A DNA stretch of 64,000 nucleotides from JANXMY01 sp965246745 (GTDB lineage: Bacteria > Armatimonadota > Armatimonadia > Armatimonadales > Capsulimonadaceae): assembly GCA_965246745.1 (NCBI GenBank), contig OZ251980.1, positions 558,001 to 622,000 on the forward strand, in the 5' to 3' direction. The notes below the pieces were generated by a model. That model searched no databases and was not told where the DNA came from. It worked only from the letters and a program-made list of their open reading frames with translations. Position numbers and translations under genes: made by a program. Below, piece by piece: positions 8,617 through 17,535 of the stretch (positions within the stretch are counted from its first letter, which is position 1; each line of letters begins with the position of its first letter).

Positions 8617-9417
8617 ATGAGTATCCCGCCCCTGCCCGCTTCTCAAATCGCCGCGCAGCTTTACACGGTCCGCGAATTCACGCAGACGGCCCCGGACTTT
8701 GCCGCGACCCTGACGAAGATTAGCTCTATCGGCTACCGGGCCGTGCAGGTTTCCGGGGTCGGCGCGATGGCCGGGGACACGCCGGCTGTTTCGGCGGCGG
8801 ACGCCCGGCGGATGCTGGACGACACCGGCCTGCGGTGCATCGCGACCCATCGGCCCTGGGACAGCCTCCAAAGCAGCGCGGCGCGGGAGATCGAGTTCCA
8901 TCAAACGCTCGGCTGCGATTTCACGGCAATCGGCGGCCTGCCGGGGGAGTACCAGGGGCGCGGCGCGGACGGCTATGCGGCTTTTGTGCGGGATGCCGCG
9001 CCGACCATCGCCCGACTCAAAGCCGCCGGAATTCGGTTCGGCTATCACAACCACGCGTTTGAATTCGCCCGCCCCGCCCCCGGCGCAGAAACTTTGTTTG
9101 AGACATTTACGGCGCAGGGCGGCCCGGATTTCCATCTGGAAATTGATGTCTACTGGGCCGCCCATGCCGGGGTCAACCCCGAGCGGCTGATTGAAGCCTG
9201 CCGGGGGCGCGTCCCCGTGGTCCATCTGAAAGACTGCGAGATGAGCGGCAGCACGCCCGTGATGGCCCCGGTCGGCGAAGGCAATCTCGATTGGCCGCAT
9301 CTTCTGCCCGCCTGCGCCGCCGCCGGGACCGAGTGGTACGCGGTCGAGCAGGACCATTGCCGCCGGGACCCCTTCGACTGCCTCCGCGCCAGTTTTGAGT
9401 TTCTGCGCGGCTTGTAG
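8617..9417 (+). CDS. Sugar phosphate isomerase/epimerase (xylose isomerase-like TIM barrel)
   Basis: 266 residues. The pattern LYTVREFTQTAPDFAATLTKISSIGYRAVQVSGVG at the N-terminus, IRFGYHNHAFEF in the middle, EIDVYWAAHAGVNPE (metal-binding Glu-Asp region), and VPVVHLKDCEM (His and Asp ligands) follows the AP endonuclease 2/IolE-type barrel of sugar isomerases and epimerases. It is cytoplasmic, has no signal peptide and probably needs a divalent metal. It follows the tRNA-Asp terminator and stands alone, so the substrate is unknown. Confidence 0.88.
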   Translation: MSIPPLPASQIAAQLYTVREFTQTAPDFAATLTKISSIGYRAVQVSGVGAMAGDTPAVSAADARRMLDDTGLRCIATHRPWDSLQSSAAREIEFHQTLGCDFTAIGGLPGEYQGRGADGYAAFVRDAAPTIARLKAAGIRFGYHNHAFEFARPAPGAETLFETFTAQGGPDFHLEIDVYWAAHAGVNPERLIEACRGRVPVVHLKDCEMSGSTPVMAPVGEGNLDWPHLLPACAAAGTEWYAVEQDHCRRDPFDCLRASFEFLRGL

Positions 9418-9510
9418 AAGTTTCCCGATAAAATTTCCCGAACCGTTTTGCCCCAAAGCTGCGTTTAAGAACGCGTCCACCGACAAATCAATTCTGCCGG
9501 AGCGTGTTTC

Positions 9511-12153
9511 ATGCGTACTGTCTTGGCTGCCTGCTTTCTCGCCGTTCTCCCTGCCGCCGCGCCTGCCGCGCCGCCCCTTCCCCCGCCTAAGCTGACGCTG
9601 GCCCAGGCGCTCCGCGCCCTGCCGCCGCCTAAAGACGGCGTGTGGCTGGCCGTCGGCGCAGACAAAACCGCGCTGCCGGATGGCCTCGCCCCGCCGCCCG
9701 CCGATTCGTCCGCCGGCGGCATCGCGGCGGCCTTCGGCGGCATCACCCAAGAGTTCGGCGGTGTGACGGCAATCGCGCCGGCGGCAATGACTGTGCTGAA
9801 CACCCAGCCCGCCCCGCCGGACCCGGCAAAAGATTTAACTCCCCGATCGGCTCTGGACCAGCTAACGGCGAGTCTCGATGACAGCCAGTGGCATGCCCTG
9901 ACTTCAGAGCATGGACTTGGCCTTGCGGACCTCACCGGCAACGCGCAGCAGGAGATGTTTCACTCGCTGTTTAACCACGGACATCTTTGGATCAGCTCGG
10001 AGGACCCCGCCCTGAGCGGGCTGCCGCCGGAAAAGCGAGCCGACGTGCGCGATGAGACCGGCGAGATTGACGCGACGCGAATTCGGCTCGGTCAGACCGC
10101 CTCGTTTTACTTGCACGACCGCCGGGGCAAGACGCTGTATTTTTCTGAGGGCCGCCCGGACGCCGCTTCCCGGCTGCACACTTACCGACCGAAAATGCCT
10201 CTGCCCTCGGCCGAGCAGGCCGTCACGCTGGCGGCGGCCTTTCCGAACATGCTGAAGCCGGCTGATTTGGATTGGGACGGCAAAGCGCTTCAAGCCCCCG
10301 TGCCGCTGGCGGGCCTGCAAACCGTCGGCGATTTGGTTTCTCGCGCTGCACAAAAAACGGGCCTGGAGCTGTATGCCGATCCGCATTACGCCGCAAAGGC
10401 GCTCACAGTCGCGGGAAAGCGAGATGCGCCGGCCGCCGACCTGCTGCGGGCCGTCTGCCTCTGCGTCACCGGCACGTTCCGCCGGGTCGGCCCGGCGTAT
10501 GTGCTGACGGATGACCTGGCCGGAGTCGGCGTCCGGCGCAAGCGCCTGGCCGAGTGGGAAGAGCAGGCGATGAACGACAGCAGCTTCCGCAGCCGCGAGG
10601 CCGGAGAAGTGATGCTGAAGCGTCACGGAGCCGATGCCCGCCGCCTGCCGACGTTCGGCGACCCGCTGGCGGCGACGGCGGAGCAGATCGCCCTGATGCC
10701 GGATGCACCCGGCCTGCCCGGCATTCCGACCATGAACGAGGTTGCCTTTCCGTTTGACAAGCTGACCCCGGCGCAAAAGGCATGGGCGCGGCAGACGGCG
10801 GCGGCTTACAATGAGCAGCGTCACACCGGAAAGCTGCCGGGCTACTTGGACGGCGACGATCTGGACGACGCCGACTTGACGCATACCGTAAACTTCAACG
10901 TGGAATATCAGCTTCAATTTTTGGTGCCGTCGGCGGGCGCTCCCGTCAACACAAACTTAAACAGTGAGCTGTGGATGCTGTTTTACACCGGCGATACGCC
11001 GGAAGCCCGGCGCGATTATGCCTTGCTGGAAGCCAAAGAAAAAGCCGCGCTGCCCCCTGCGCCGCCGCTGTCGGCAGCGCTGCGCTCCGGCCGGGTGCGG
11101 GGCGTCGTCGGCCAGCCCCGCACGGCGGCGGGAGTGGATGCGCTTTTGAGCGCTATGGGAAAGCTCGGCCTGAACGCGCTCTTTTTGGAAGTCTACTCGA
11201 ATGGCGTCAGCCGGCTGTCGGCGGGCCGTCAGGAGCCGGACATTCTGACCGAGGCGCTCACGAAAACGCGCGGCACGGGTGTGGCTGTGTATGCCGTCTG
11301 CAGTCTGCTGTCGTGGGGCGGCGAGTCGCCGGAAGCCGTGCGCGACCTGACGATTGACGGGAAAACAACGCGCGAAGAGTGGCAAAAACCGCCGAGCGTC
11401 GCGTCGCAGGACGGCGAGGCCGGGGCGGACAGTTCGGTCCCAAGCGCCGCGCCGCCGCTGCGTGTCAGCCCGGCGGCTCCTGAAGTCCGCGACGCGCTTT
11501 CATCTTGCATAAGTGCCCTGGCCGCCCGGCCCGGCCTTGCCGGCTTTGTTTGGGAAGATGGGGACAATCCCGGCAATCTTGGGTACACCCCCGCCGCGCG
11601 GCTGGCGTTTCTGCGGAGCGCCCACGCCGACCCGGTAGATGTCACCGTCAGCGCAATGTTTCGGGCCGACGCCAGCCTGCCGCTGTTTGACGAGGACGCC
11701 GTTGACGGCGCATTGAAGGACAAATGGACCCGCGCCGTCACCGGCACCTATGCGGACTTGCTGCGGCATCTCTACGCCGCCGCGCAGCGAAGCGGCGGTT
11801 CGACCATGATCTTGATGGATCAGCAGGAGCCGTTCGGCGACAACTGGCTGGCAAGCTGGGACAACCCCCGCACCACGCCGCCGGTGATGCGGGATTTAGT
11901 GCCGAACAGTTCGTTCCCGACCGAAGAAAAAATCCTGCGCTTGACGCGCGGGCAAAGCCGGCTGGTTTTAAAGCGCGAAGGCGTCCGAAACGACGGCGAA
12001 ACAGACGTGCTGGCAAGGCAGCTCAGCGACGATGCCAAAACCCTGCCGTCGGACGGCTTTGTGCTGGAATTCGACCGCGACGAAGTGACGCAGGGCAAAG
12101 CGCCGCTGGATTCTTTGGTTCGCGCGGTTTCCGCCGAGAAAGCGGTAAAATGA
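9511..12153 (+). CDS. Large secreted protein with a putative glycosidase-like C-terminal barrel
   Basis: 880 residues with a clear signal peptide (MRTVLAACFLAVLPAAAPAAP). The first 500 residues are not recognised; they include a segment VGDLVSRAAQKTGLELYADPHYAAKALTV that recalls secretin/STN-type small domains. From about residue 525 (RVRGVVGQPRTAAGVDALLSAMGKLGLNALFLEVYSNG, later GTGVAVYAVCSLLSWG and AGFVWEDGDNPGNLGYTP) the pattern resembles the TIM-barrel of the glycosyl-hydrolase-like families (GHL10/DUF187). No catalytic pair could be assigned. It ends 4 bases before the GTG of the retropepsin-like gene, so the two are probably one operon for extracytoplasmic proteins. Confidence 0.6.
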   Translation: MRTVLAACFLAVLPAAAPAAPPLPPPKLTLAQALRALPPPKDGVWLAVGADKTALPDGLAPPPADSSAGGIAAAFGGITQEFGGVTAIAPAAMTVLNTQPAPPDPAKDLTPRSALDQLTASLDDSQWHALTSEHGLGLADLTGNAQQEMFHSLFNHGHLWISSEDPALSGLPPEKRADVRDETGEIDATRIRLGQTASFYLHDRRGKTLYFSEGRPDAASRLHTYRPKMPLPSAEQAVTLAAAFPNMLKPADLDWDGKALQAPVPLAGLQTVGDLVSRAAQKTGLELYADPHYAAKALTVAGKRDAPAADLLRAVCLCVTGTFRRVGPAYVLTDDLAGVGVRRKRLAEWEEQAMNDSSFRSREAGEVMLKRHGADARRLPTFGDPLAATAEQIALMPDAPGLPGIPTMNEVAFPFDKLTPAQKAWARQTAAAYNEQRHTGKLPGYLDGDDLDDADLTHTVNFNVEYQLQFLVPSAGAPVNTNLNSELWMLFYTGDTPEARRDYALLEAKEKAALPPAPPLSAALRSGRVRGVVGQPRTAAGVDALLSAMGKLGLNALFLEVYSNGVSRLSAGRQEPDILTEALTKTRGTGVAVYAVCSLLSWGGESPEAVRDLTIDGKTTREEWQKPPSVASQDGEAGADSSVPSAAPPLRVSPAAPEVRDALSSCISALAARPGLAGFVWEDGDNPGNLGYTPAARLAFLRSAHADPVDVTVSAMFRADASLPLFDEDAVDGALKDKWTRAVTGTYADLLRHLYAAAQRSGGSTMILMDQQEPFGDNWLASWDNPRTTPPVMRDLVPNSSFPTEEKILRLTRGQSRLVLKREGVRNDGETDVLARQLSDDAKTLPSDGFVLEFDRDEVTQGKAPLDSLVRAVSAEKAVK

Positions 12154-12157
12154 CGGG

Positions 12158-15100
12158 GTGAAACTTAAATCTTTCGCGCGGCTGACCGCCTGCGCCCTGC
12201 CCGCCCTGCTTTTGTTCTTTTCGTTCTTTGGTTTGTTCTTTTCTTTGGCGCGGCCTGCCTGCGCCGCGTCCCCGTTTCCGACGCTGGCGCAGGTTTTGGC
12301 GCGGCACCGGGCGGCGTCGGCGACGCCCGCCGCCCGCAAAGACAAGGCGGCGCACCGAATTGTTTACGCCCTGGCCGCCGGCGGCCTGACGGGCACGATG
12401 ACGACGTACCAGGCGACGCCCCGCAAAAGCCGCATGGAGATGGCCCTCGGGCCGCTTGCCATGACCACCGGCACCGACGGCCACGTCACCTGGGAGCAGG
12501 ACGGCAGCGGGAATGTGCGGATACTCGGCGGCGAGGAGCTGACCGAGCGGACCGCCGACACCGGGTTTTCCCTGGAAGCCTTCGACCCCGCCCAAAACCC
12601 GTCCGGGGCGGCCGTGACCCTGCGGCCGGCGCTCGACCCGGAAACAGGCTGCTATGTGGTGGACGTGAAACCGAAAAACGGCTCACAGCAGACCGTCTAT
12701 CTGGACCCGAAAACGTACCTGGTCCGCAGGACCGTTGAGCGCAAAGGCGGCCTGACCGGCACCGTTTCCGTGCTGGCGTATACGCTTAAAGACGGCACGC
12801 AGATTCCGAGCCGCCTGGCCATTCAGTATGCCGGGCTGCCGCTGACGGTGGAAGCCGTCCTGAAGTCCGCCGCGCGGATGCCGGCTGTCACGGCGGCGTT
12901 TTTCGCGCCCCCGAAGCCGGTCAAGGACTGGCAGTTTCTCGGGGCCGGCCCGCGCCGGGCCGCGACGCTTCCCTTCAGCACGGACAACAATGAAGTGATC
13001 GTTCCGGTGACGGTCAACGGCCACACGCTGCGGTTTCTTCTGGACAGCGGCTCCGGGACGGCGTTTGTGACCGAAGGCGGCGCAAAAGCCGCCGGATTAG
13101 TCGTGCAGGGCGACCTGCCCGCCCTGGGCTACGGCGGCGCGGCGGCGACCGGACTGGCCGCCGATACGACCCTGGAAATCGGCGACGCCGTGCGCTTGTC
13201 GCATGTGACCCTGCATGTGATCAAAGACCCGGCGATCACCCGGCTGCTTTCCGAGCGCGGACAGGTAGACGGCGCGGTCGGCTACGAAGTGTTCGCCCGG
13301 ATGACCGTTTCGGTGGATTACGCCCGCAAAACTCTCACCCTGACCGACCCGTCGGTCGCCCCGCCGCCGCAGACCGCCGGCGCTGCCGTCCCGCTTAAGC
13401 TGGAAAACCGCGTGCCGACCGTGCTGGCGTCGGTGGACGGCAAAGCGCCGGGCCGATTTCTGGTGGATACCGGCGATTCGGGCGGAGCGCACCTTTACAC
13501 CCAATATGCGGCGGCGAACGGCCTGCTGCCGAAGGCGGGCGACCCGGCGGCGACCACCCGGCAGGGCATCGGGGTCGGCGGGCAGATGACCGAAACGCTG
13601 TCGCCGAACCATTCGCTGCAAGTCGGCGCGGTGCGGGTGCCGGGCGTGACCCTTTCCACCATCGGCGGACCGGGGATTTCGCAGGTGTCGTCGCAGGCCG
13701 GCGGCATCGGCAACGGATTTTTGAGCCGCTTCACGGTGACGTTCGATTATGCGCGGGGCCGCCTGTTCCTTCGGCCCGGCGAGCCGGCGCAAGTCCCCCC
13801 GGCCCCCAATAATGGGGGGGTCAGAGGGGCAAAAGCAGAGATGGAAGGCGCGTCTTTTCTTGCTCCCCCATTTTTGGGGGCGGGGGGGAACTTCTTGATT
13901 CTCGCCGCCGCGCCGCCGATGACGCTGAAAACCCTGCTGCAAAAGCATCTGGCGGCGCTCGGCGGGGCCGACGCGCTGCAAGCCATCAAAAGCACGAAGA
14001 TCACGTCGGATGTGCTCACCGGAGGCATTCACGGGACAATCACCACGGTGTACGCCGCGCCGGGCAAAGAGTTTGAGGAAGACAAGCTCGGGATTTTAGA
14101 CAGCACGCAGGGGTACGACGGCAAAACCGCCTGGCAAAAAGACAGCAGCGGCAATGTCCGGGACCTCGCCGGGGAAGAGCTGAAAGACCTGCGCGTGCAG
14201 CTTTTTTTCGATACCAATTCTTATCTTTTGCCGGGCCGCCTGCCCGGAACGCTGTCCCTGCGGCCTGGGACCGAGCCGCGCACCGGCAATTACCTGGTAG
14301 ACGCCTTTCCCGAAGGCGGCAAAAAAAGCACGGTGTTTTTTGACCCGAAGACGTTTATGATCGTCAAAGAACAGCACCTGGACGACGATGTTTTAGTCAC
14401 CACAGCCTACTCGGATTATCGCCTGGTGGACGGCACCCCGTTTCCGTTCCACACGGTCACCACCAACGGCAATTCGCGCTACGACATTGTCGGGCAGGCG
14501 CTGAAAATCGAAAACAACGTGCCGCTGACTCCCGGCCTCTTCGAAAAGCCGGCCGGAGCCGCGAACTTCGCTTTTGTGCAGCCCGGCGCGACCTCGGCGA
14601 CCGTGCCGTTTGACCTTGATGACGGCGAGATCGGCTTGGAAGTCAAGATCAACGGGCGGACCGAGCGAGTTTTTCTCGACAGCGGCGCGGGCGGGATCGC
14701 CCTGTCGCAAACGGCGGCGACCGCGCTGGGCTTGAAAAGCGAAGGGTTTCTGGAAGTGCGCGGCTACGGCGGCTCCACCGATCAGCACCCCATACGGATT
14801 GACTCGCTGGAAGTGCCCGGCGCGGTCAAGCTGACCGCCGTGACCGGGATCGCCATTGACCTGCCGGAGCCGCTTGACAATTATTTCGCTCGGCCCCTCG
14901 CCGGCTTTATCGGCTACGACCTTTTGGCGCATTTTGTGGTGCGGGTGGACTACGCCCATAAACAGATGACGTTTATTCAGCCGGACGCGTTTCATCCGTC
15001 GCCCGCCGACGGGACGGCGCTGCCGCTGACATTGGACAGCAATCTGCCGACCGTGACGGCGCGGGTGGACTCGCTGCCGCCGGCCCGCTTTTTGATTGAC

Positions 15101-15712
15101 ACGGGAGACGCCGACGCGGCGGTGCGGCTGTTCGGGCCGTATGTCGCCCGGTATGGGCTGGATAAAAAGTACCCGCGCGGCGCGGTCGCGGTCGGCGGCG
15201 GCATCGGGGGGGTGTCCCGTGCCCGGCGCACCCGGATCGGGTCGCTGACAGTCGCCGGGCAGACGCTGCGAGACATTCCCGCCGACTTTTCGCTCGACAC
15301 CAAAGGAGGCGCATCGCAGGTCAACGCCGGCTCGCTCGGCTCGCGCCTGCTGTCCCGGTTCACGGTGACATTCGATTACCCGCACAGCCGGGTCTTTTTC
15401 GCCCCGGTCGGCCCAAAATCGGCGTTCACGACCCGCACCACGGGGATTACGCTGATGGAAACCAAAGACCCTGCGGGCCGGGCGCATCTGGCGGTGGCCG
15501 AGATATTGCCCGGCGCTCCGGCGCTCACAGCGGGCCTGCGCGTGTTTGACGAGGTGCTGACGATTGACGGCAAGCCGGCCGGGCAGGTCGGCCTCGCCGA
15601 AGCGCGGCGGCGGCTGTCTGCGCTGTCCGGCCCGCCCCACCGGCTTTCCGTGCAGTCGGCGGTGGGCAAGCCGCGCACGGTGGTCGCTGGGGTGTTCGAC
15701 CCGCTGCGCTGA
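12158..15712 (+). CDS. Secreted double retropepsin-like aspartyl protease array with C-terminal PDZ domain
   Basis: 1184 residues, GTG start, signal peptide (basic start then PALLLFFSFFGLFF). The protein is an internal duplication. Each half has a LolA-like beta region (GTMTTYQATPRK.. and GTITTVYAAPGKE.., each ending in GEEL) followed by two retropepsin-like lobes. Active-site-type motifs are DSGSG (about 294), DTGDS (about 435), DSGAG (about 840) and DTGDA (about 980). A PDZ domain closes the protein (about 1085-1180; AEILPGAPALTAGLRVFDEVLTIDG). At the junction of the halves lies a 99-bp inverted-repeat element translated as PPAPNNGG...GAGG, followed by a hydrophobic LILAAAPP that looks like a leftover signal-peptide end. 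Substrates are unknown. Confidence 0.82.
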   Translation: MKLKSFARLTACALPALLLFFSFFGLFFSLARPACAASPFPTLAQVLARHRAASATPAARKDKAAHRIVYALAAGGLTGTMTTYQATPRKSRMEMALGPLAMTTGTDGHVTWEQDGSGNVRILGGEELTERTADTGFSLEAFDPAQNPSGAAVTLRPALDPETGCYVVDVKPKNGSQQTVYLDPKTYLVRRTVERKGGLTGTVSVLAYTLKDGTQIPSRLAIQYAGLPLTVEAVLKSAARMPAVTAAFFAPPKPVKDWQFLGAGPRRAATLPFSTDNNEVIVPVTVNGHTLRFLLDSGSGTAFVTEGGAKAAGLVVQGDLPALGYGGAAATGLAADTTLEIGDAVRLSHVTLHVIKDPAITRLLSERGQVDGAVGYEVFARMTVSVDYARKTLTLTDPSVAPPPQTAGAAVPLKLENRVPTVLASVDGKAPGRFLVDTGDSGGAHLYTQYAAANGLLPKAGDPAATTRQGIGVGGQMTETLSPNHSLQVGAVRVPGVTLSTIGGPGISQVSSQAGGIGNGFLSRFTVTFDYARGRLFLRPGEPAQVPPAPNNGGVRGAKAEMEGASFLAPPFLGAGGNFLILAAAPPMTLKTLLQKHLAALGGADALQAIKSTKITSDVLTGGIHGTITTVYAAPGKEFEEDKLGILDSTQGYDGKTAWQKDSSGNVRDLAGEELKDLRVQLFFDTNSYLLPGRLPGTLSLRPGTEPRTGNYLVDAFPEGGKKSTVFFDPKTFMIVKEQHLDDDVLVTTAYSDYRLVDGTPFPFHTVTTNGNSRYDIVGQALKIENNVPLTPGLFEKPAGAANFAFVQPGATSATVPFDLDDGEIGLEVKINGRTERVFLDSGAGGIALSQTAATALGLKSEGFLEVRGYGGSTDQHPIRIDSLEVPGAVKLTAVTGIAIDLPEPLDNYFARPLAGFIGYDLLAHFVVRVDYAHKQMTFIQPDAFHPSPADGTALPLTLDSNLPTVTARVDSLPPARFLIDTGDADAAVRLFGPYVARYGLDKKYPRGAVAVGGGIGGVSRARRTRIGSLTVAGQTLRDIPADFSLDTKGGASQVNAGSLGSRLLSRFTVTFDYPHSRVFFAPVGPKSAFTTRTTGITLMETKDPAGRAHLAVAEILPGAPALTAGLRVFDEVLTIDGKPAGQVGLAEARRRLSALSGPPHRLSVQSAVGKPRTVVAGVFDPLR
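13793..13891. repeat. Inverted-repeat element, family A copy 1 (in frame inside the protease gene)
   Basis: The left end gtcccccc-gg-cccccaataatggggg and the right end cccccatttttggggg-cg-gggggaac are near reverse complements and match the ends of copies at 32470 and 48525. The 99 bases are an exact multiple of three, and the reading frame crosses the element without a stop. Confidence 0.85.
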
Positions 15713-15743
15713 CAAGCCGAAGGGCTGAAAAAAGCGGGCCGGC

Positions 15744-16430
15744 TTAATTGGCGGACGGCAGCACAATGACCTGCATTTCGCGCGGCAGGTCGTCCCTGCC
15801 GAGCGTCAGCGCCGGCGACAGGTGCCGGACAATCTGCGACGGCTCCCACAGCGCCAAAAAGTCGTCCACCGGCCGCAGGGGCAGGTTGATTTTGCCGTTT
15901 TGGTAGTGCATCGGCACGACGACCCTGGGCTGAACAAGATCAATCAGCGCCTTCAGGTCCGCCAATTCGACCGTGGGCGGGCCGCCGGCAACAGCGAGAA
16001 ACACGTCAATCCCAAGCAGCGGCGCGGCTTCTTCGGGGGTCAGCGCGTGGCCGAGGTCGCCTGAGTGGCAGACCGACACGCCGCCCATGCGGAAATACGG
16101 CATCGAGACAGGCGTTTCCCGCGCGGGCGATTCCCAGACCGGCAGCGCCTGGAAGCGAATGCCGTGGGCGTCCGCGCCGCCCGGCGCTCCGGCGAAATCG
16201 AGAGCGTTGAGGCGCACCGGGCTTCCCGAGGCCGCGTCCCAATGGCTGTGGTATTTGGGATTAAGATGGCTGACCAGAACAACGTCGGCGGGCACGTCAA
16301 TCGGCGCATGGGCCCCGGCGTCGGGCGCTCGGTAAGGGTCCAGCAGGACCGAGACGCCGCGAGCGTCGGTCAAAAGAAACGCCGCATGGCCGAGCCAGGT
16401 GATTTGAAGGCTGCTTTGGGCGTTTTTCAT
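15744..16430 (-). CDS. MBL-fold hydrolase, UlaG-like
   Basis: 228 residues. The ATG at 16430 is preceded by GGAG at good distance; the frame extends upstream without support. The fold is shown by LQITWLGHAAFLLTDARGVSVLLDPY, DVVLVSHLNPKYHSHWD, VSVCHSGDLGHALTPEE and VVVPMHYQNGKINLP, in the order seen in the L-ascorbate-6-phosphate lactonase/UPF0173 branch. The first metal motif is unusual: the usual HxHxDH appears as HLNPKYH, with Asn and Lys where His and Asp are expected, so metal binding or activity may differ. It is transcribed opposite to both neighbours. Confidence 0.8.
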   Translation of the reverse strand: MKNAQSSLQITWLGHAAFLLTDARGVSVLLDPYRAPDAGAHAPIDVPADVVLVSHLNPKYHSHWDAASGSPVRLNALDFAGAPGGADAHGIRFQALPVWESPARETPVSMPYFRMGGVSVCHSGDLGHALTPEEAAPLLGIDVFLAVAGGPPTVELADLKALIDLVQPRVVVPMHYQNGKINLPLRPVDDFLALWEPSQIVRHLSPALTLGRDDLPREMQVIVLPSAN

Positions 16431-16569
16431 TGGCTTGCTCCGGCGGCCCTCGTAGAATTCCCTGCATTTCCTGGTATAATCAGCCGACAAGACATCATAG
16501 CCGAATGCATTATATCAAAACTCATTCTGATTTTATTCCGACATCCTTCTCGGGCGGGAGTTAAGCCAC

Positions 16570-16917
16570 TTGAACGCAGCACAGTTAGTTGTCAGCCGGC
16601 ACCGGGAGCCGCAGGGGACGGTGATTGAAGCCGCCGGTGAAGTTGATCTCACCACAGCCCCGCAGCTTCGCGAAGAATTGCTGGCCGCCGTCGGCGATGC
16701 CGACAAGCCGGGTGTTATCGTTGACCTCAGCCAAGTTGATTTTATTGACAGCGCGGGCCTCGCGCTGCTGGTCGAAGCCCGCAAGCGCTTGTCGCCCGAC
16801 GGGCGCACGCTGAGCATTTTGCTTGCGCCGGGCCGTCAGCCCGAGCGGGTGCTGAAGCTCGGACGTTTCGACACGATTATGACCCTGGCCCACAGCCTTG
16901 CGGAGATTTCTCTTTAA
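16570..16917 (+). CDS. STAS-domain anti-sigma factor antagonist (SpoIIAA-like)
   Basis: 115 residues, TTG start with GGGAG upstream. The single STAS domain is visible as GTVIEAAGEVDLTTAPQLREELL, GVIVDLSQVDFIDSAGLALLVEA and RVLKLGRFD. Ser61 in DFIDSAG is the residue phosphorylated by the partner kinase in this family. A TATAAT box at 16475-16480 lies about 90 bases upstream, without a good -35. No anti-sigma kinase is present in the window, so the partner is encoded elsewhere. Confidence 0.92.
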   Translation: MNAAQLVVSRHREPQGTVIEAAGEVDLTTAPQLREELLAAVGDADKPGVIVDLSQVDFIDSAGLALLVEARKRLSPDGRTLSILLAPGRQPERVLKLGRFDTIMTLAHSLAEISL

Positions 16918-16920
16918 CTT

Positions 16921-17184
16921 ATGGCACAACCAAAACCCCGCGTCACCGGCACGCCTGCCGGAACCGACGGCACTCCGGCTATGAACAAATCGTCGCTGCC
17001 GCAGGGCACCGGCATTATCGGCTATGTGGACCCGATTATCGGACGGGTCGCGCACCGGGACGTTCTCGGCTACCTCGGCTTTCCGCTGATCAAAGCCGGC
17101 GAGACCGTGACCCCGGAGATTTTCTCCCGCGCTCACAACTTGTCCCGCCTGTTTGAGCTGCAAGCCGCCACCGAAGAAGAATAA
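16921..17184 (+). CDS. Small hypothetical protein
   Basis: 87 residues, starting 3 bases after the STAS gene stop, so probably co-translated. A Pro/Thr/Gly-rich N-terminus precedes TGIIGYVDPIIGRVAHRDVLGYLGFPLIKAGETVTPEIFSRAHNLSRLFELQAATEEE. The second half could be a short helical domain. No family is recognised; placement suggests a link with the STAS regulator. Confidence 0.55.
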   Translation: MAQPKPRVTGTPAGTDGTPAMNKSSLPQGTGIIGYVDPIIGRVAHRDVLGYLGFPLIKAGETVTPEIFSRAHNLSRLFELQAATEEE

Positions 17185-17230
17185 GACAGAATAAGTAAGA
17201 CAGAATAAGTAAGACAGAATAAGACAGAAA
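17184..17230. repeat. 14-bp tandem repeat overlapping a stop codon
   Basis: The unit agacagaataagta occurs twice exactly (17184-17211), then a third copy diverges after 12 bases and a further acagaaa follows. It begins at the last base of the TAA of the preceding gene and fills the spacer before the YtxH-like gene. Confidence 0.9.
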
Positions 17231-17237
17231 AGATTTT

Positions 17238-17516
17238 ATGACAGCCTACGACCAACGAGACGCCGCCCCGAGCGGCGCGGCGGCAGCGCTGACCCTGCTG
17301 ATCGGCCTGGCCGCCGGTGCGGCGGCGCTGCTGCTGGCGACCCCGCAGGGCAAGCAGTTTTTGGCTCAGTTTTCCGGGCGGACCGAAGACTGGAAAGCCT
17401 CGGCGGCCTCGGCGCTGGCCGAGCAGCGGGAAAAGATGGTCAGCGCCGTTGAAGCCCAAGCGCCGCCGGAGCCGGCCCCGCCGAGCGCCGACGGCCGCCT
17501 GCGCGAAACGCTTTAA
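17238..17516 (+). CDS. YtxH-like small membrane protein
   Basis: 92 residues: one transmembrane helix (AAALTLLIGLAAGAAALLLATPQG) followed by KQFLAQFSGRTEDWKASAASALAEQREKMVSAVE, a charged amphipathic helix. A glycine-rich membrane segment followed by a coiled tail is the pattern of YtxH/gas-vesicle-like stress proteins. It is preceded by AAAAGATTTT rather than a strong SD. It forms the end of the STAS group. Confidence 0.6.
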   Translation: MTAYDQRDAAPSGAAAALTLLIGLAAGAAALLLATPQGKQFLAQFSGRTEDWKASAASALAEQREKMVSAVEAQAPPEPAPPSADGRLRETL

Positions 17517-17535
17517 CGATGCTTTAGGGGCAAGC

